A stretch of DNA of 64,000 nucleotides from an uncultured Bacteroidales bacterium (GCA_902763865.1 CACWTR010000008.1:1-64000); one strand, 5' to 3'. Positions 54,952-64,000 are shown, counted from the first letter of the stretch. Notes: generated by a model from the letters alone, not told the origin. Numbers and translations: made by a program.

Positions 54952-57900
54952 ATGAGCGTGCGCAAGTACATATTCGTTTTGGCATTGCTGGCAAGCATCA
55001 TCATGATGCCGGCAGGCTTGCCTGCACCCCTTGAGTGGAGCATGGAGCAGACCGCGCCCGAGGACACCGTTCCGCAGGCGGGCAAGCCACGCTATTCTGT
55101 CCGCAAGACCGGAACAGAGAATGCCAAGTCGTTGCGCAAGAAGACTGCCGACCTGCAGGAACCCGACAACCTGAAGACCGAAGTCATCTACGACGAGAAG
55201 GACGACACCTACACCATCGGCACGTCTTTCTCCGATTCGGAAAGCGGCAGCGGACAGGGGGGACGCAGCAAGCAGGCTTCCGTCAGGGGGACAACACCGT
55301 CGCGCAGTCAGGGCACGTCGGGCCAGGCATCATCCACCGGAGCGGCGGGAGCCACGTCGGGCAGTATCCTGCCCGGCAGGTCCGGCTTCACCCTCGGAAC
55401 GGCCACGGGATTCCTGAACGCACCAGTCCTGATGACTCCCGAAGAGTACCAGCAATGGTCCTTGCAGAACAGCATGCAGCAGTACTGGAAACACAAGAAC
55501 GAGGAGGCTTTCGAGGCTGCCGGAAAGAGCAAGTTCGACTTCACGGACATGCACTTCGACCTCGGCCCCGCAGAAAAGATATTCGGACCGGGCGGCGTGC
55601 AAATCAAGACACAGGGAAGCGCCGAGCTGAAGATTGGCATTAACTCCAAGAAGGTTGACAACCCCGCACTTGCCGCATCAAGGCGCAAGACCGTCGGCTT
55701 CGACTTCGACGAGAAAATCAACCTCAGCCTCAATGGTAAGGTGGGCGACAAAATCAACATGAACCTGAACTATAACACGGAAGCCACCTTCGATTTCGAT
55801 ACTCAGAACCTCAAGCTCAAGTACGACGGCAAGGAAGACGAAATAGTCAAGCTCATCGAGGCCGGCAACGTCTCCTTCCCCAGCAACATCAGCCTCGTCC
55901 CCGGAGTCAGCAGCCTCTTCGGACTGCGTACCGACGTGCAGTTCGGCAAGCTGAAGATTCAGACGGTGGTGAGCCAGAAGAAGAGCGCCACGAGCAGCGT
56001 CAACAGCAAAGGCGGCGACCAGACCACCAACTTCGAGTTCAGCGCCACCAACTACGAGGAAAACCGCCACTTCTTCCTCTCCCACTTCTTCCGCGAGCGC
56101 TACGACAAGAGCATGGAATCGCTGCCCACCATCTCAAGCGGCGTCAACATCAAGCGCGTGGAAATCTGGGTAACGAACAAAAGCGGCAAGAACGAGAACA
56201 ACCGCAACATCATTGCCCTGGCCGACCTGGGTGAGCCAACCTACATCAGCAACACTCTGTGGTCAGGCACAGACATTAACGTACCCAGCAACCGCTCCAA
56301 CTCTGAGTACGAGAACATGGTCAACAACTATGCCGAAGCTCGCGACATCTCGCAGGCCACGAACATACTGGACGGCATAGGAGGCGGAGACAGCTTCCAC
56401 GGCAGTATCGACTACGAGAAGCTGCAGTCCGCACGAAAGCTGACAAGCAGCGAATACACCGTCAACAACGCACTGGGCTACGTCAGCCTCTCCAGCACAC
56501 TGCAGGTCGATGACGTCCTGGCAGTCGCCTTCGAATATACCTTCATGGGAACGACCTACCAGGTGGGCGAGTTCTCCAGCGACCTTACGGACAACAGCAA
56601 GGCTCTCTTCGTGAAACTGCTGAAAGGCACATCGGGCAGCCCCAACCTGCCGACATGGCGTCTGATGATGAAGAACGTCTATTACCTGGGCACGCAGAAG
56701 GTGATAGCCGACAAGTTCCGCCTCGACATCAAGTATCAGAGCGACTCGACCGGCGTCTATCTCAGCTACCTGCCTGAAGAACGCTTCAAGAGCACCATCC
56801 TGCTCAGGGCACTCAACCTCGACCGCCTCGATTCCAAGAATAATCCGCATCCCAACGGACAGTTCGATTTCGTGGAGGGCTACACCGTCAGCAAAGGCCG
56901 CATCATCTTCCCCGTGGCAGAACCTTTCGGCGAACATCTGGCAAAGTGGATTGGCGACCCTGCATTGGCTGACAAGTATAGCTTCCGTGAACTCTACGAC
57001 AGCACCAAGACGGTTGCCAAGCAGATAACCGAGCACGACAAGTTCCTGCTGACAGGACGCTTCAAGGGCAACAACGCCGGTGAAATAGACCTTGGCGTGA
57101 CAAACGTGGCCCGAGGCTCAGTCATCGTCACGGCAGGCGGCACCACCCTTACCGAGAACACCGACTACACGGTCGATTACAACATGGGGCGCGTCACCAT
57201 CATCAACCAGAGCCTCATCGATGCCGGCACAAACATCAGCGCGTCCGTCGAGAGTAACGATACCTATGGCATGCAGCGTAAGACCATGCTCGGTCTCAAC
57301 TTGGACTACGAAATCAACAAGAACTTCACGGTTGGCGGCACTCTGATGTACCTGAACGAACAGCCGCTCACCACGAAAGTCAGCATGGGCAGCGAACCGC
57401 TGAAGAATACCCTTTGGGGCTTCCACATCAGCTGGAAGAAGGAGAGCCAGTGGCTCACGAACATCATCGACAAGCTGCCCCTCATCCAGTGCACTCAGCC
57501 CAGCTTCATTGCCTTCAATGGTGAGTTCGCCCAGCTCATTGCCGGACAGAACCACAGCGTGCAGGGCGATGCCTCCTACCTGGATGACTTCGAGAGCAGC
57601 ACCATCAAGAACGGCCTGACGCAACCTACGTACTGGAGCATGTCGAGCACACCCAGCATGTTTGCCGAAAGCAAGATGACGGCAAATGCCGCATACGGCT
57701 ACAACCGCGCACTGCTGGCCTGGTACTACGTCGATCCCATCTTCACCCGACGCAGCAGCACGCTGACGCCAAGCCACATCAAGAGCGACCTAGACCAGCT
57801 CTCCAGCCACTATGTCCGTGAGGTCTATGAACGCGAGCTTTATCCACAGAAGTCGCAGAACACCTATACGAATGCTTCGAGCCTCAACGTCCTGAACCTC

Positions 57901-60900
57901 GCCTTCTATCCGAAGGAGCGCGGTGCCTACAACCTCACAACCGACGTTGACCAGGACGGCCATCTCCTCCATCCGCAAGACTCCTGGGGAGGCATGATGC
58001 GCAAACTGGACAACACCGACTTCGAGGCTCAGAACATCGAGTATATCGAGTTCTGGATGATGGACCCGTTCATCTATAAGCGCAATCAGCCTGGCAATCA
58101 TGGCGGAGACCTGTACTTCAACCTCGGCGAGGTGTCGGAAGACATCCTCAAGGACGGCAAGAAGTACTTCGAGAGCGGTATGCCTGTCGATGGCAACCCG
58201 CAATACTACACGGAAGGCTTCTGGGGCCGTATTCCCAACAGCAGCAGTGTCACCTACGCTTTCAATAATGAAGCAGGTGCGCGCGCCCGTCAGGATGTCG
58301 GCCTCAATGGACTTAACGACGACGAGGAGCGCAGTTTCTCGCTCTACAGTGACTACATCCAGCAAATCCAGGGGAAGGTATCGCAGACAGCCTTCGACAG
58401 CATCTATGCAGACCCGGCTAACGACAACTACCATTATTACCGCGGTACGGACTTCGACAACCTCCGCACTTCCATCCTGGACCGTTACAAGCGCATCAAC
58501 ATGCCGCAGGGCAACAGTGCTGACTCCGACACAAGGCCGGAGGCTTACGAGACAGCATGGAAATCCACTCCCGACGTCGAGGACATCAACCAGGACTTCA
58601 CCCTCAACGAATACGAGAAATACTTCCAGTATCATGTCAGCATCCGACCCGAAGATATGGTCGTCGGGCGCAATCATATTGCCGACAAGCGAGTGGCAAG
58701 CGTCAAGTTGCGCAACGGCAATACTGAGGAGTGCACCTGGTACCTCTTCCGCATCCCCTTGCAGGAATACGAGAGCAAAGAGGGCAACATCAGGGACTTC
58801 ACGAGCATCCGCTTCATGCGCCTCTTCATGACGGGCTTTGAGGAAGAGACCATCCTGCGCCTCGCCACGCTCGACCTTGTCCAGGGCGACTGGCGAATCT
58901 ATCAGCAACCTCTCTTTACGGGCAACACCCCGTCGAGTGGCGGCGGCGTGCTGGAGGTCAGCACCGTCTGCATCGAGGAGAACAATGACAAGCAACCGGT
59001 CAACTATGTTCTGCCACCGGGCATTACGCGTATCACCGACCCCTCGCAGGCTCAGCTCGTGGAAGCCAACGAACAGTCCATGTGCATGGTGGCCCGCAAC
59101 CTGGGCGGCAATGAGTCGAAGGCTGTGTATAAGAACTGCAACTACGACATGCGGCAGTACAAGCACCTGCAGATGTATGTCCACGCCAATGCCCTTGCCG
59201 AAAACATCACTGCGACCACCGACGGAGAGTGCAGCGTCTTCATTCGGCTCGGCTCTGACTACAAGAGCAACTACTACGAATATGAGGTGCCCCTGATTCT
59301 TACGCCGGAAGGCTATTATGACACCTACAGCGCTCAGGGCTGCCTGGCTGTCTGGCCTTCGGACAACATGGTAGATATCAACTTCGACATCTTCACGTCG
59401 CTCAAGAAGCTGCGCAATGCTCAGGCAAGCGTCGGCGCTACAGCCATGAACCGCCTCTTCTCTTCCTACGACGAGAACCATCCCAACAACCGCATTTCCG
59501 TCATGGGTAACCCAACCCTGGGCGAGGTGAAGACCATCATGATAGGTGTGCGCAACAACAGCGGCAGGACGAAGAGCGTGGAGGTCTGGGTCAACGAGCT
59601 TCGACTGCAGGACTTCAGCAACAACGGCGGCTGGGCCGCGCAGGGCAACCTTCAGGTACAGCTCAGCGACCTGGGCTCTGTCAATGCGACGGCCAAGATG
59701 ATTACGTCCGGTTTCGGCGGCATTGAGCAGAGCGTGGCCCAGCGCAGGAATGAAGACAACCTCAACTACTCCGTGACGACAAATTTCGACCTGGGCCGCC
59801 TGTTGCCTGAGAAGGTGAAGCTCACCTTCCCGTTCTATTACAGCTACAGCCGCGAGAAGGTGTCTCCCCTCTACAATCCTTTCGACACCGACATGCTCCT
59901 GGACGATGCCCTCGATGCCCTTGCCAACGAGCATCAGCGCGACTCCCTGCGAAGCCTGACGAACCATACGGAGACGAACAAGAACCTTTCGTTCAGCGGC
60001 ATACGCCTCAACATCAGTTCCCGCAAGCATCCAATGCCGTATGACCCGGCCAACTTCACCTTTGGCTACAGCCGCTCCACGCAGTTCGTCGAGGGGCAGA
60101 CTACCGTCTATGAGCGTGAGCTGAACTGGAAGGCCAACCTCAACTACTCATGGAGTCCCAACTGGAAGCCGCTGGAACCCTTCAAGAACCTCAAGGGCAA
60201 GAGCAAGTGGCTTGACATCATCAAGGCACAGAATATCTCGCTCTGGCCGCAGAACATTACGTTCTCCACCGACATGAACCGCAGCTACTACGAACTGCAG
60301 GAACGCGACCTTGAGAATCCCGGCGACTATTCTGCCCTGCCTGCCACCTTCAGTCAGAACTGGACGTGGAACAGGAACTTCTCGCTCAAGTGGGACATCT
60401 TCCGGGCCTTGCACTTCTCTTTCCAGAGCGGGACGCGGGCTGAGATTGAAGAGCCCTATACGCAGGTCAACCAGGACCTCTACCCGGACCGCTACGAGGC
60501 ATGGAAGGACTCGGTGAAGTGGAGCTTGCGTCACTTTGGCCGTCCGCTCGACTACAGTCAGAACGTACAGATCAGTTACAAAGTTCCTCTGGACAAGATA
60601 CCCATCCTCGACTGGATTTCAACCGATGCCTCCTATTCCTCCACCTACTCGTGGAAGCGTGGCGCGGAGCGGGTCGGACGTCCCTCTCTGGGCAACACCA
60701 TCAACACGCAGCGTACCATCAACGTGAACGGCAGGTTCGACCTCGAGAAGCTCTACAACTACAGCCCTTTCCTCAAGGAGACCAACAAGCGTTTCTCTGC
60801 ATCGAATGCCAAGGCCGGTGCCAACCAGAAACGCATGGAGAAGGAGAAGGAAGACAAAGCCAAGAAAGCTGCAAAGGAGAAAGAAAGGGAGGCACGCAAG

Positions 60901-62769
60901 AAGGCCGAGCAACAGGCGATGGAGACGGGCGAGTCTGTCGATAGCATACTGGCCAAGACCCAGCAGCCGATAGCCAGACAGGGCAACGCTTCCGGTGTCA
61001 GCACGAAGAAGAAGCCGGAGAACAAGGGCTTCGTCCAGGAGATAACACTCTATCCCGACTCCGACCTCGTCATTGCCCACGGACAGAAGTCCAAGCGCGT
61101 CCGCGTCACGGCACGCGACAGCAGCGGCTTCGCGTACAACATCAAATTCAAGAAGGTGGATGAGAACAGCATCCGCATCGTGCGTACTCCCGTCGATACC
61201 ACAAAGGTCCGCCTCAACGTCGTTGCCCTTCCCAAGTTGTCGGAGCAGAAATGGTACGGACTGGCCCAGACTGCTGCCCGCTTCCTGATGATGGTGCGCA
61301 ACGTCAGCATCAGCTATCGCAACAACTACAACCTCTCCGTGCCCGGCTTCCTGCCCGAGGTGGGCGACATATTCGGACAGAAGCGCATGGACGGGATGTT
61401 CACGCCCGGCGTGGATTTCGCCTTCGGCTTTGTCGATGATTCCTACCTCGACAAGGCAAAGTCCCGCGGCTGGCTCCTGGGCAGCGACAGCGTAGCCACG
61501 CCTGCCACGATTGCACAGACCGAGGACGTGCAGGTGAAGATGACCTTGGAGCCCTTCACCGACCTCAAGATAGACCTCAACATGAGCCGTACCGACAATC
61601 GCAACAAGAGCATCCAGTACATGTACGGTGCTCCGCCCACCCACAGCGGCTCGTTCAACATGACCACCATCAGCATCGGAACCGCCTTTGCAGGTATCGG
61701 CTCGGCAGAGAACGGCTACTTCAGCCGTCCCTTCCAGAAGTTCAGCGAAAACCTCGACACCTACCAGCAGCGCGTAGAGGGCCGCTATGCCGGCGTTCCC
61801 TATCCCGCGGGAACCGGCATGAAGGGCAAGTTCAACCCCGAGAACGGAACGGTAGGCAGGTACAGCGCCGACGTCATGATACCCGCCTTCCTCGATGCCT
61901 ACACCGGAACCAGCTCGCTCGACATCTTCCCGTCGCTCCTGAAGATGCTGCCCAACTGGAGCATCAACTACAAGGGACTGAGCAATCTGCCCTGGGTGCG
62001 CGACCACTTCAAGAGCGTCAACCTGACACATAGCTACAAGAGCATCTATGCCGTCGGCTCCTACAATTCATTCAGCTCCTGGGTGGAATGCATGGGCACC
62101 GGCGGGCTCGGCTTCGTCCAGAGCACCACGACGGGAAACTACATACCCAACAGCGTCTTCGATGTCAGCACCGTCAGCATCAACGAGAGCTTCTCGCCGC
62201 TCATCGGCATCAACGCCACACTGAACAATAACATGACGTTCAAGCTGGAGTACAAGACCACCCGCGTGCTCAATCTGAGCATGACCAGCGCCCAGCTCAC
62301 CGAGACGGGTTCACAGGACTTCGTCATCGGATGGGGCTACAAGATCAACGACTTCAAGCTCGGCAACCTCTTCCGCTCCAAGAGAGCCAGCGAACAGGTA
62401 GCCAGGAACAGCAGGTCGAGGAACCAGGCAGGCCGGGACCAGACAAACGCTGCCGGCGACAACACTGCAACCGGCAATACTCGCGGCGGTAACCGTCAGC
62501 GAATCTCCCACGACCTGAACCTCAGGTTCGACTTCAGCATCCGCAACCAAAGTGCCATCAAGCGCGACCTCCAGACCAACCTTTGCGAGGCCACCAGCGG
62601 CAACAAGGCTTTCAAGACCAGTGCCCAGCTGGACTATACCGTGAGCCGAATGGTCACGATGAGCATCTTCTACGACCGCCAGCGCTCCGAGCCCCTTCTC
62701 TCCAGCAGCAGCTATCCCACCGTCACCCAAGACTTCGGCATGACCATGAAGTTCTCGCTGACAAGATAG
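54952..62769 (+). CDS. sprA: Cell-surface protein SprA (Sov), type IX secretion translocon
   Basis: 2605 residues, the very large outer-membrane barrel that is the T9SS pore. N-terminal signal sequence (VRKYIFVLALLASIIMMPAG). Family sections seen: GPAEKIFGPGGVQIKTQGSA, EKINLSLNGKVGDKINMNLN, VNSKGGDQTTNFEFSATNYE, and the SprA_N repeats around SASVESNDTYGMQRKTMLGL. The C-terminal barrel ends FGMTMKFSLTR. About residue 1960-1985 a charged Lys/Glu stretch (KEDKAKKAAKEKEREARKKA) interrupts the barrel. Position next to ruvA is, from memory, usual for Bacteroidetes. Presence of SprA means that proteins with T9SS tails can be exported; no other T9SS component is in the window. Confidence 0.97.
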   Translation: MSVRKYIFVLALLASIIMMPAGLPAPLEWSMEQTAPEDTVPQAGKPRYSVRKTGTENAKSLRKKTADLQEPDNLKTEVIYDEKDDTYTIGTSFSDSESGSGQGGRSKQASVRGTTPSRSQGTSGQASSTGAAGATSGSILPGRSGFTLGTATGFLNAPVLMTPEEYQQWSLQNSMQQYWKHKNEEAFEAAGKSKFDFTDMHFDLGPAEKIFGPGGVQIKTQGSAELKIGINSKKVDNPALAASRRKTVGFDFDEKINLSLNGKVGDKINMNLNYNTEATFDFDTQNLKLKYDGKEDEIVKLIEAGNVSFPSNISLVPGVSSLFGLRTDVQFGKLKIQTVVSQKKSATSSVNSKGGDQTTNFEFSATNYEENRHFFLSHFFRERYDKSMESLPTISSGVNIKRVEIWVTNKSGKNENNRNIIALADLGEPTYISNTLWSGTDINVPSNRSNSEYENMVNNYAEARDISQATNILDGIGGGDSFHGSIDYEKLQSARKLTSSEYTVNNALGYVSLSSTLQVDDVLAVAFEYTFMGTTYQVGEFSSDLTDNSKALFVKLLKGTSGSPNLPTWRLMMKNVYYLGTQKVIADKFRLDIKYQSDSTGVYLSYLPEERFKSTILLRALNLDRLDSKNNPHPNGQFDFVEGYTVSKGRIIFPVAEPFGEHLAKWIGDPALADKYSFRELYDSTKTVAKQITEHDKFLLTGRFKGNNAGEIDLGVTNVARGSVIVTAGGTTLTENTDYTVDYNMGRVTIINQSLIDAGTNISASVESNDTYGMQRKTMLGLNLDYEINKNFTVGGTLMYLNEQPLTTKVSMGSEPLKNTLWGFHISWKKESQWLTNIIDKLPLIQCTQPSFIAFNGEFAQLIAGQNHSVQGDASYLDDFESSTIKNGLTQPTYWSMSSTPSMFAESKMTANAAYGYNRALLAWYYVDPIFTRRSSTLTPSHIKSDLDQLSSHYVREVYERELYPQKSQNTYTNASSLNVLNLAFYPKERGAYNLTTDVDQDGHLLHPQDSWGGMMRKLDNTDFEAQNIEYIEFWMMDPFIYKRNQPGNHGGDLYFNLGEVSEDILKDGKKYFESGMPVDGNPQYYTEGFWGRIPNSSSVTYAFNNEAGARARQDVGLNGLNDDEERSFSLYSDYIQQIQGKVSQTAFDSIYADPANDNYHYYRGTDFDNLRTSILDRYKRINMPQGNSADSDTRPEAYETAWKSTPDVEDINQDFTLNEYEKYFQYHVSIRPEDMVVGRNHIADKRVASVKLRNGNTEECTWYLFRIPLQEYESKEGNIRDFTSIRFMRLFMTGFEEETILRLATLDLVQGDWRIYQQPLFTGNTPSSGGGVLEVSTVCIEENNDKQPVNYVLPPGITRITDPSQAQLVEANEQSMCMVARNLGGNESKAVYKNCNYDMRQYKHLQMYVHANALAENITATTDGECSVFIRLGSDYKSNYYEYEVPLILTPEGYYDTYSAQGCLAVWPSDNMVDINFDIFTSLKKLRNAQASVGATAMNRLFSSYDENHPNNRISVMGNPTLGEVKTIMIGVRNNSGRTKSVEVWVNELRLQDFSNNGGWAAQGNLQVQLSDLGSVNATAKMITSGFGGIEQSVAQRRNEDNLNYSVTTNFDLGRLLPEKVKLTFPFYYSYSREKVSPLYNPFDTDMLLDDALDALANEHQRDSLRSLTNHTETNKNLSFSGIRLNISSRKHPMPYDPANFTFGYSRSTQFVEGQTTVYERELNWKANLNYSWSPNWKPLEPFKNLKGKSKWLDIIKAQNISLWPQNITFSTDMNRSYYELQERDLENPGDYSALPATFSQNWTWNRNFSLKWDIFRALHFSFQSGTRAEIEEPYTQVNQDLYPDRYEAWKDSVKWSLRHFGRPLDYSQNVQISYKVPLDKIPILDWISTDASYSSTYSWKRGAERVGRPSLGNTINTQRTINVNGRFDLEKLYNYSPFLKETNKRFSASNAKAGANQKRMEKEKEDKAKKAAKEKEREARKKAEQQAMETGESVDSILAKTQQPIARQGNASGVSTKKKPENKGFVQEITLYPDSDLVIAHGQKSKRVRVTARDSSGFAYNIKFKKVDENSIRIVRTPVDTTKVRLNVVALPKLSEQKWYGLAQTAARFLMMVRNVSISYRNNYNLSVPGFLPEVGDIFGQKRMDGMFTPGVDFAFGFVDDSYLDKAKSRGWLLGSDSVATPATIAQTEDVQVKMTLEPFTDLKIDLNMSRTDNRNKSIQYMYGAPPTHSGSFNMTTISIGTAFAGIGSAENGYFSRPFQKFSENLDTYQQRVEGRYAGVPYPAGTGMKGKFNPENGTVGRYSADVMIPAFLDAYTGTSSLDIFPSLLKMLPNWSINYKGLSNLPWVRDHFKSVNLTHSYKSIYAVGSYNSFSSWVECMGTGGLGFVQSTTTGNYIPNSVFDVSTVSINESFSPLIGINATLNNNMTFKLEYKTTRVLNLSMTSAQLTETGSQDFVIGWGYKINDFKLGNLFRSKRASEQVARNSRSRNQAGRDQTNAAGDNTATGNTRGGNRQRISHDLNLRFDFSIRNQSAIKRDLQTNLCEATSGNKAFKTSAQLDYTVSRMVTMSIFYDRQRSEPLLSSSSYPTVTQDFGMTMKFSLTR

Positions 62770-62812
62770 GAAGCATTGTGTGCTTCAATATCACACAGCA
62801 CGTTGAATCGAG

Positions 62813-62875
62813 TTGTTTCCCGTGCGAAACAATTTGTTTCCACGCGGGAAACAAATTGTTTCAAAACGAGAAACA
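62813..62875 (+). repeat. Hairpin array, family C (three palindromes)
   Basis: Three consecutive hairpins: TTGTTTC...GAAACAA (62813-62832), a nearly perfect one with arms AATTTGTTTCC/GGAAACAAATT (62831-62857), and GTTTC...GAAAC (62856-62873). It lies 43 bp after the sprA stop, so it could end transcription or protect the mRNA 3' end. Modules have the same TTC-7-GAA design as family B with different flanks. This is the main content of the 267-bp gap before the small protein gene. Confidence 0.8.
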
Positions 62876-63021
62876 CTGAACGACATGCTTTATGTAGGCA
62901 CGTAAGTCCCCGTCGCGCAGAGTTTGTTCTTGCTGAACCTGCACTTTTTCTGGTATGACCTTGGCGGCAGGAAGCTCCAGGGAAGACCGACTCGGCACGG
63001 CATTTACATTCATAATGGACG

Positions 63022-63030
63022 AAAGGAGGT
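63022..63030 (+). promoter_or_regulatory. Unusually strong Shine-Dalgarno sequence
   Basis: AAAGGAGGT, 6 bp before the ATG at 63037. Bacteroidetes genes rarely use such a site, and none of the other genes in this window shows one so complete. It decides the start of the small gene. Confidence 0.75.
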
Positions 63031-63036
63031 ACTGAA

Positions 63037-63225
63037 ATGAGAAGGACATATATGACACCCGAAATGGTCGTGGTGAAGCTACAGCACCAGAACATTCTCT
63101 GCAGCAGCCTGAACGGAGTAGATGGCAATAGCGATATAAACTATGGCGGCGCCAGTGGCAATAACGCTGGCGGCATAGTCCGCGCCAAAGAGTCCTCGGG
63201 CGACATCTGGGACGAAGAATGGTAA
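63037..63225 (+). CDS. Small Bacteroidales protein (62 residues), function unknown
   Basis: The product begins MRRTYMTPEMVVVKLQHQNI, which resembles a pattern I recall from many short Bacteroidales proteins (MKK-x-Y-x-x-P-x-x-x-V, then a hydrophobic/Cys segment LCSSLNG). It continues with a Gly/Asn/Ser-rich part (NSDINYGGASGNNAGG) and ends acidic and aromatic (SSGDIWDEEW). A strong Shine-Dalgarno precedes it and a hairpin terminator follows 9 bp after the stop, so it reads as a real independent gene. No signal peptide or membrane helix. I do not know its function. Confidence 0.75.
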   Translation: MRRTYMTPEMVVVKLQHQNILCSSLNGVDGNSDINYGGASGNNAGGIVRAKESSGDIWDEEW

Positions 63226-63233
63226 TTTGCGAG

Positions 63234-63274
63234 AGGGCGTGTCTGAATAAATAAACGGACATGCCCTTCTTTTT
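63234..63274 (+). terminator. Intrinsic terminator after the small protein gene
   Basis: AGGGCGTGTC pairs with GACATGCCCT (one G-T pair), loop of 14 nt, followed by TCTTTTT. Confidence 0.85.
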
Positions 63275-63279
63275 GATTT

Positions 63280-63366
63280 AACTACGAATTGCACGAATTA
63301 CACGAACTATTCAACTGTTGGTTGTCAGCTAATTATAAATTCGTGCAATTCGTGTAATTCGTGGTT
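63280..63366. repeat. Long inverted repeat made of ACGAATT-x-CACGAATT units
   Basis: Left arm 63280-63306 (core ACGAATTGCACGAATTACAC) and right arm 63340-63366 (TTCGTGCAATTCGTGTAATT...). The arms pair over about 27 bp with three mismatches across a 33-nt loop. Each arm is itself a run of ACGAATT-like units. It lies between the small protein gene and the aminotransferase end. From memory, units of this kind are dispersed in Bacteroidales intergenic DNA. Confidence 0.85.
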
Positions 63367-63434
63367 AGAAACAATTGGTCATAATATGACACGCCTTCCC
63401 CGCATTACAGGCAAGTGCTTTTGATGAGGGGGAA

Positions 63435-64000
63435 TTATTTCAGTCGGGCGAGGGTCTCCTTGATGCGCTTCATGGCCTCGGAGATGTTTTCGTCGCTGGT
63501 GGCGTAGCTCATGCGGAAGCATTCGGGCGAGCCGAAGGCATCGCCGCCTACGGTTGCCACGTGGCCCACCTCAAGCAGGTACATGGCAAGGTCAGTGGAG
63601 TTGTTGATGACGCGGTCGCCGTCCCGCTTGCCGAAGAAGCTGCTGCACTTGGGGAAAAGATAGAAGGCTCCCTGCGGGTCGTTGACTTCGAGGCCGGGAA
63701 TCTCTCTTGCCAGCCGGACGATGAGGTTCTTGCGGCGCTCGAAGGCCAGCCGCATGTCCTCTACGCATTGCTGCGGACCGGAGAAGGCGGCTTCAGCTGC
63801 TTTCTGGCTGACGGAGCACGGGCCGCTGGTGTACTGTCCCTGCAGCTTGTTGCAGCCTTTCACTATCCATTCCGGAGCGGCAATGAAGCCGATGCGCCAG
63901 CCCGTCATGGCGTAAGCCTTGCTGACACCGTTGATGATGACCACGCGCTCCTTGATGTCGGGGAACTGAGCCATCGACGCATGCTGGCCGACATAGTTGA
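63435..64000 (-). CDS. Class I/II aminotransferase, aspartate-aminotransferase-like (5' end outside window)
   Basis: The last 189 residues of a PLP enzyme; the frame stays open to the window edge (NYVGQHASMAQFPD...), so the start is beyond 64000. The PLP lysine is in INGVSKAYAMTGWRIGFIAA, followed by QGQYTSGPCSVSQKAAEAAF and the C-terminal substrate-binding Arg in GSPECFRMSYATSDENISEA. This matches the I-gamma aspartate aminotransferases of Bacteroidetes, which move amino groups between aspartate and 2-oxoglutarate. Specificity cannot be fixed from the fragment. Confidence 0.9.
   Translation of the reverse strand, partial: NYVGQHASMAQFPDIKERVVIINGVSKAYAMTGWRIGFIAAPEWIVKGCNKLQGQYTSGPCSVSQKAAEAAFSGPQQCVEDMRLAFERRKNLIVRLAREIPGLEVNDPQGAFYLFPKCSSFFGKRDGDRVINNSTDLAMYLLEVGHVATVGGDAFGSPECFRMSYATSDENISEAMKRIKETLARLK

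Noticed and set aside
57790..60030. Long open frame of 746 codons antisense to sprA
   Set aside because: The sense strand encodes clear SprA sequence. The antisense product has no recognisable domain and arises from GC-rich codon use.
62776..62958. Open frame of 60 codons spanning the family C hairpins
   Set aside because: It is made of hairpin repeat sequence, with no ribosome site or recognisable product.

Overview
The window looks like chromosomal DNA of a fairly GC-rich member of the order Bacteroidales, most likely Prevotellaceae-like. The evidence is a SusC/SusD pair, a 2605-residue SprA (the outer-membrane translocon of the type IX secretion system), OmpA-type lipoproteins, promoters of the Bacteroidetes type (a -7 box TAnnTTTG, sometimes with a -33 TTTG), very few Shine-Dalgarno sequences, and many interspersed palindromic repeats. 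I see no phage, insertion sequence, CRISPR array, rRNA or tRNA.

Layout. 1-9.5 kb: the 3' end of a polysaccharide utilisation locus (SusC, SusD, and a secreted family-85 endo-beta-N-acetylglucosaminidase), pointing to N-glycan foraging. 9.7-16 kb: two convergent OmpA-family lipoproteins, prolyl-tRNA synthetase, an AmpG-like transporter whose first residues are made of repeat DNA, and a AAA ATPase with altered Walker residues. 16-21 kb: pyruvate:ferredoxin oxidoreductase, a hairpin-rich gap with a candidate minus-strand small RNA, and a tandem TonB C-terminal-domain protein. 21-25 kb, minus strand: riboflavin synthase, a double alpha/beta hydrolase, a 22-bp tandem repeat, then folA-thyA. 25-34 kb: panB, uvrA, a GHL10-type glycosidase, two tandem CstA-like transporters and a small beta-barrel protein.

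34-39 kb, minus strand: ilvB-ilvN-acyl-ACP thioesterase-ilvC, the branched-chain amino acid cluster, with an ilvN that carries a cysteine-rich N-terminal extension. 39-43 kb: a Na/Pi cotransporter with a PhoU-like tail beside a two-component system. 42.8-53.3 kb, minus strand: a degradative region with a secreted clan-A-like glycosidase, ilvD, a GxGYxYP-family protein, and an 1165-residue protein that joins an alginate-lyase-like domain, a beta-helix and a GH88 unsaturated uronyl hydrolase in one chain. 53.4-64 kb: ccsA, ruvA, sprA, a 62-residue small protein behind an unusually strong Shine-Dalgarno, and the end of a class I aminotransferase.

How it fits together. Secreted enzymes with a T9SS-like C-terminal tail (at 5.3 kb and 42.8 kb) could leave through SprA. 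Released sugars would feed SusC/D-type import and pyruvate metabolism through ferredoxin oxidoreductase. The strongest candidates for something undescribed are the three-domain polysaccharide-degrading protein, the Walker-altered AAA protein, the candidate small RNA at about 19.9-20.03 kb, and families of modular hairpin arrays that share conserved flanks but differ in hairpin number.
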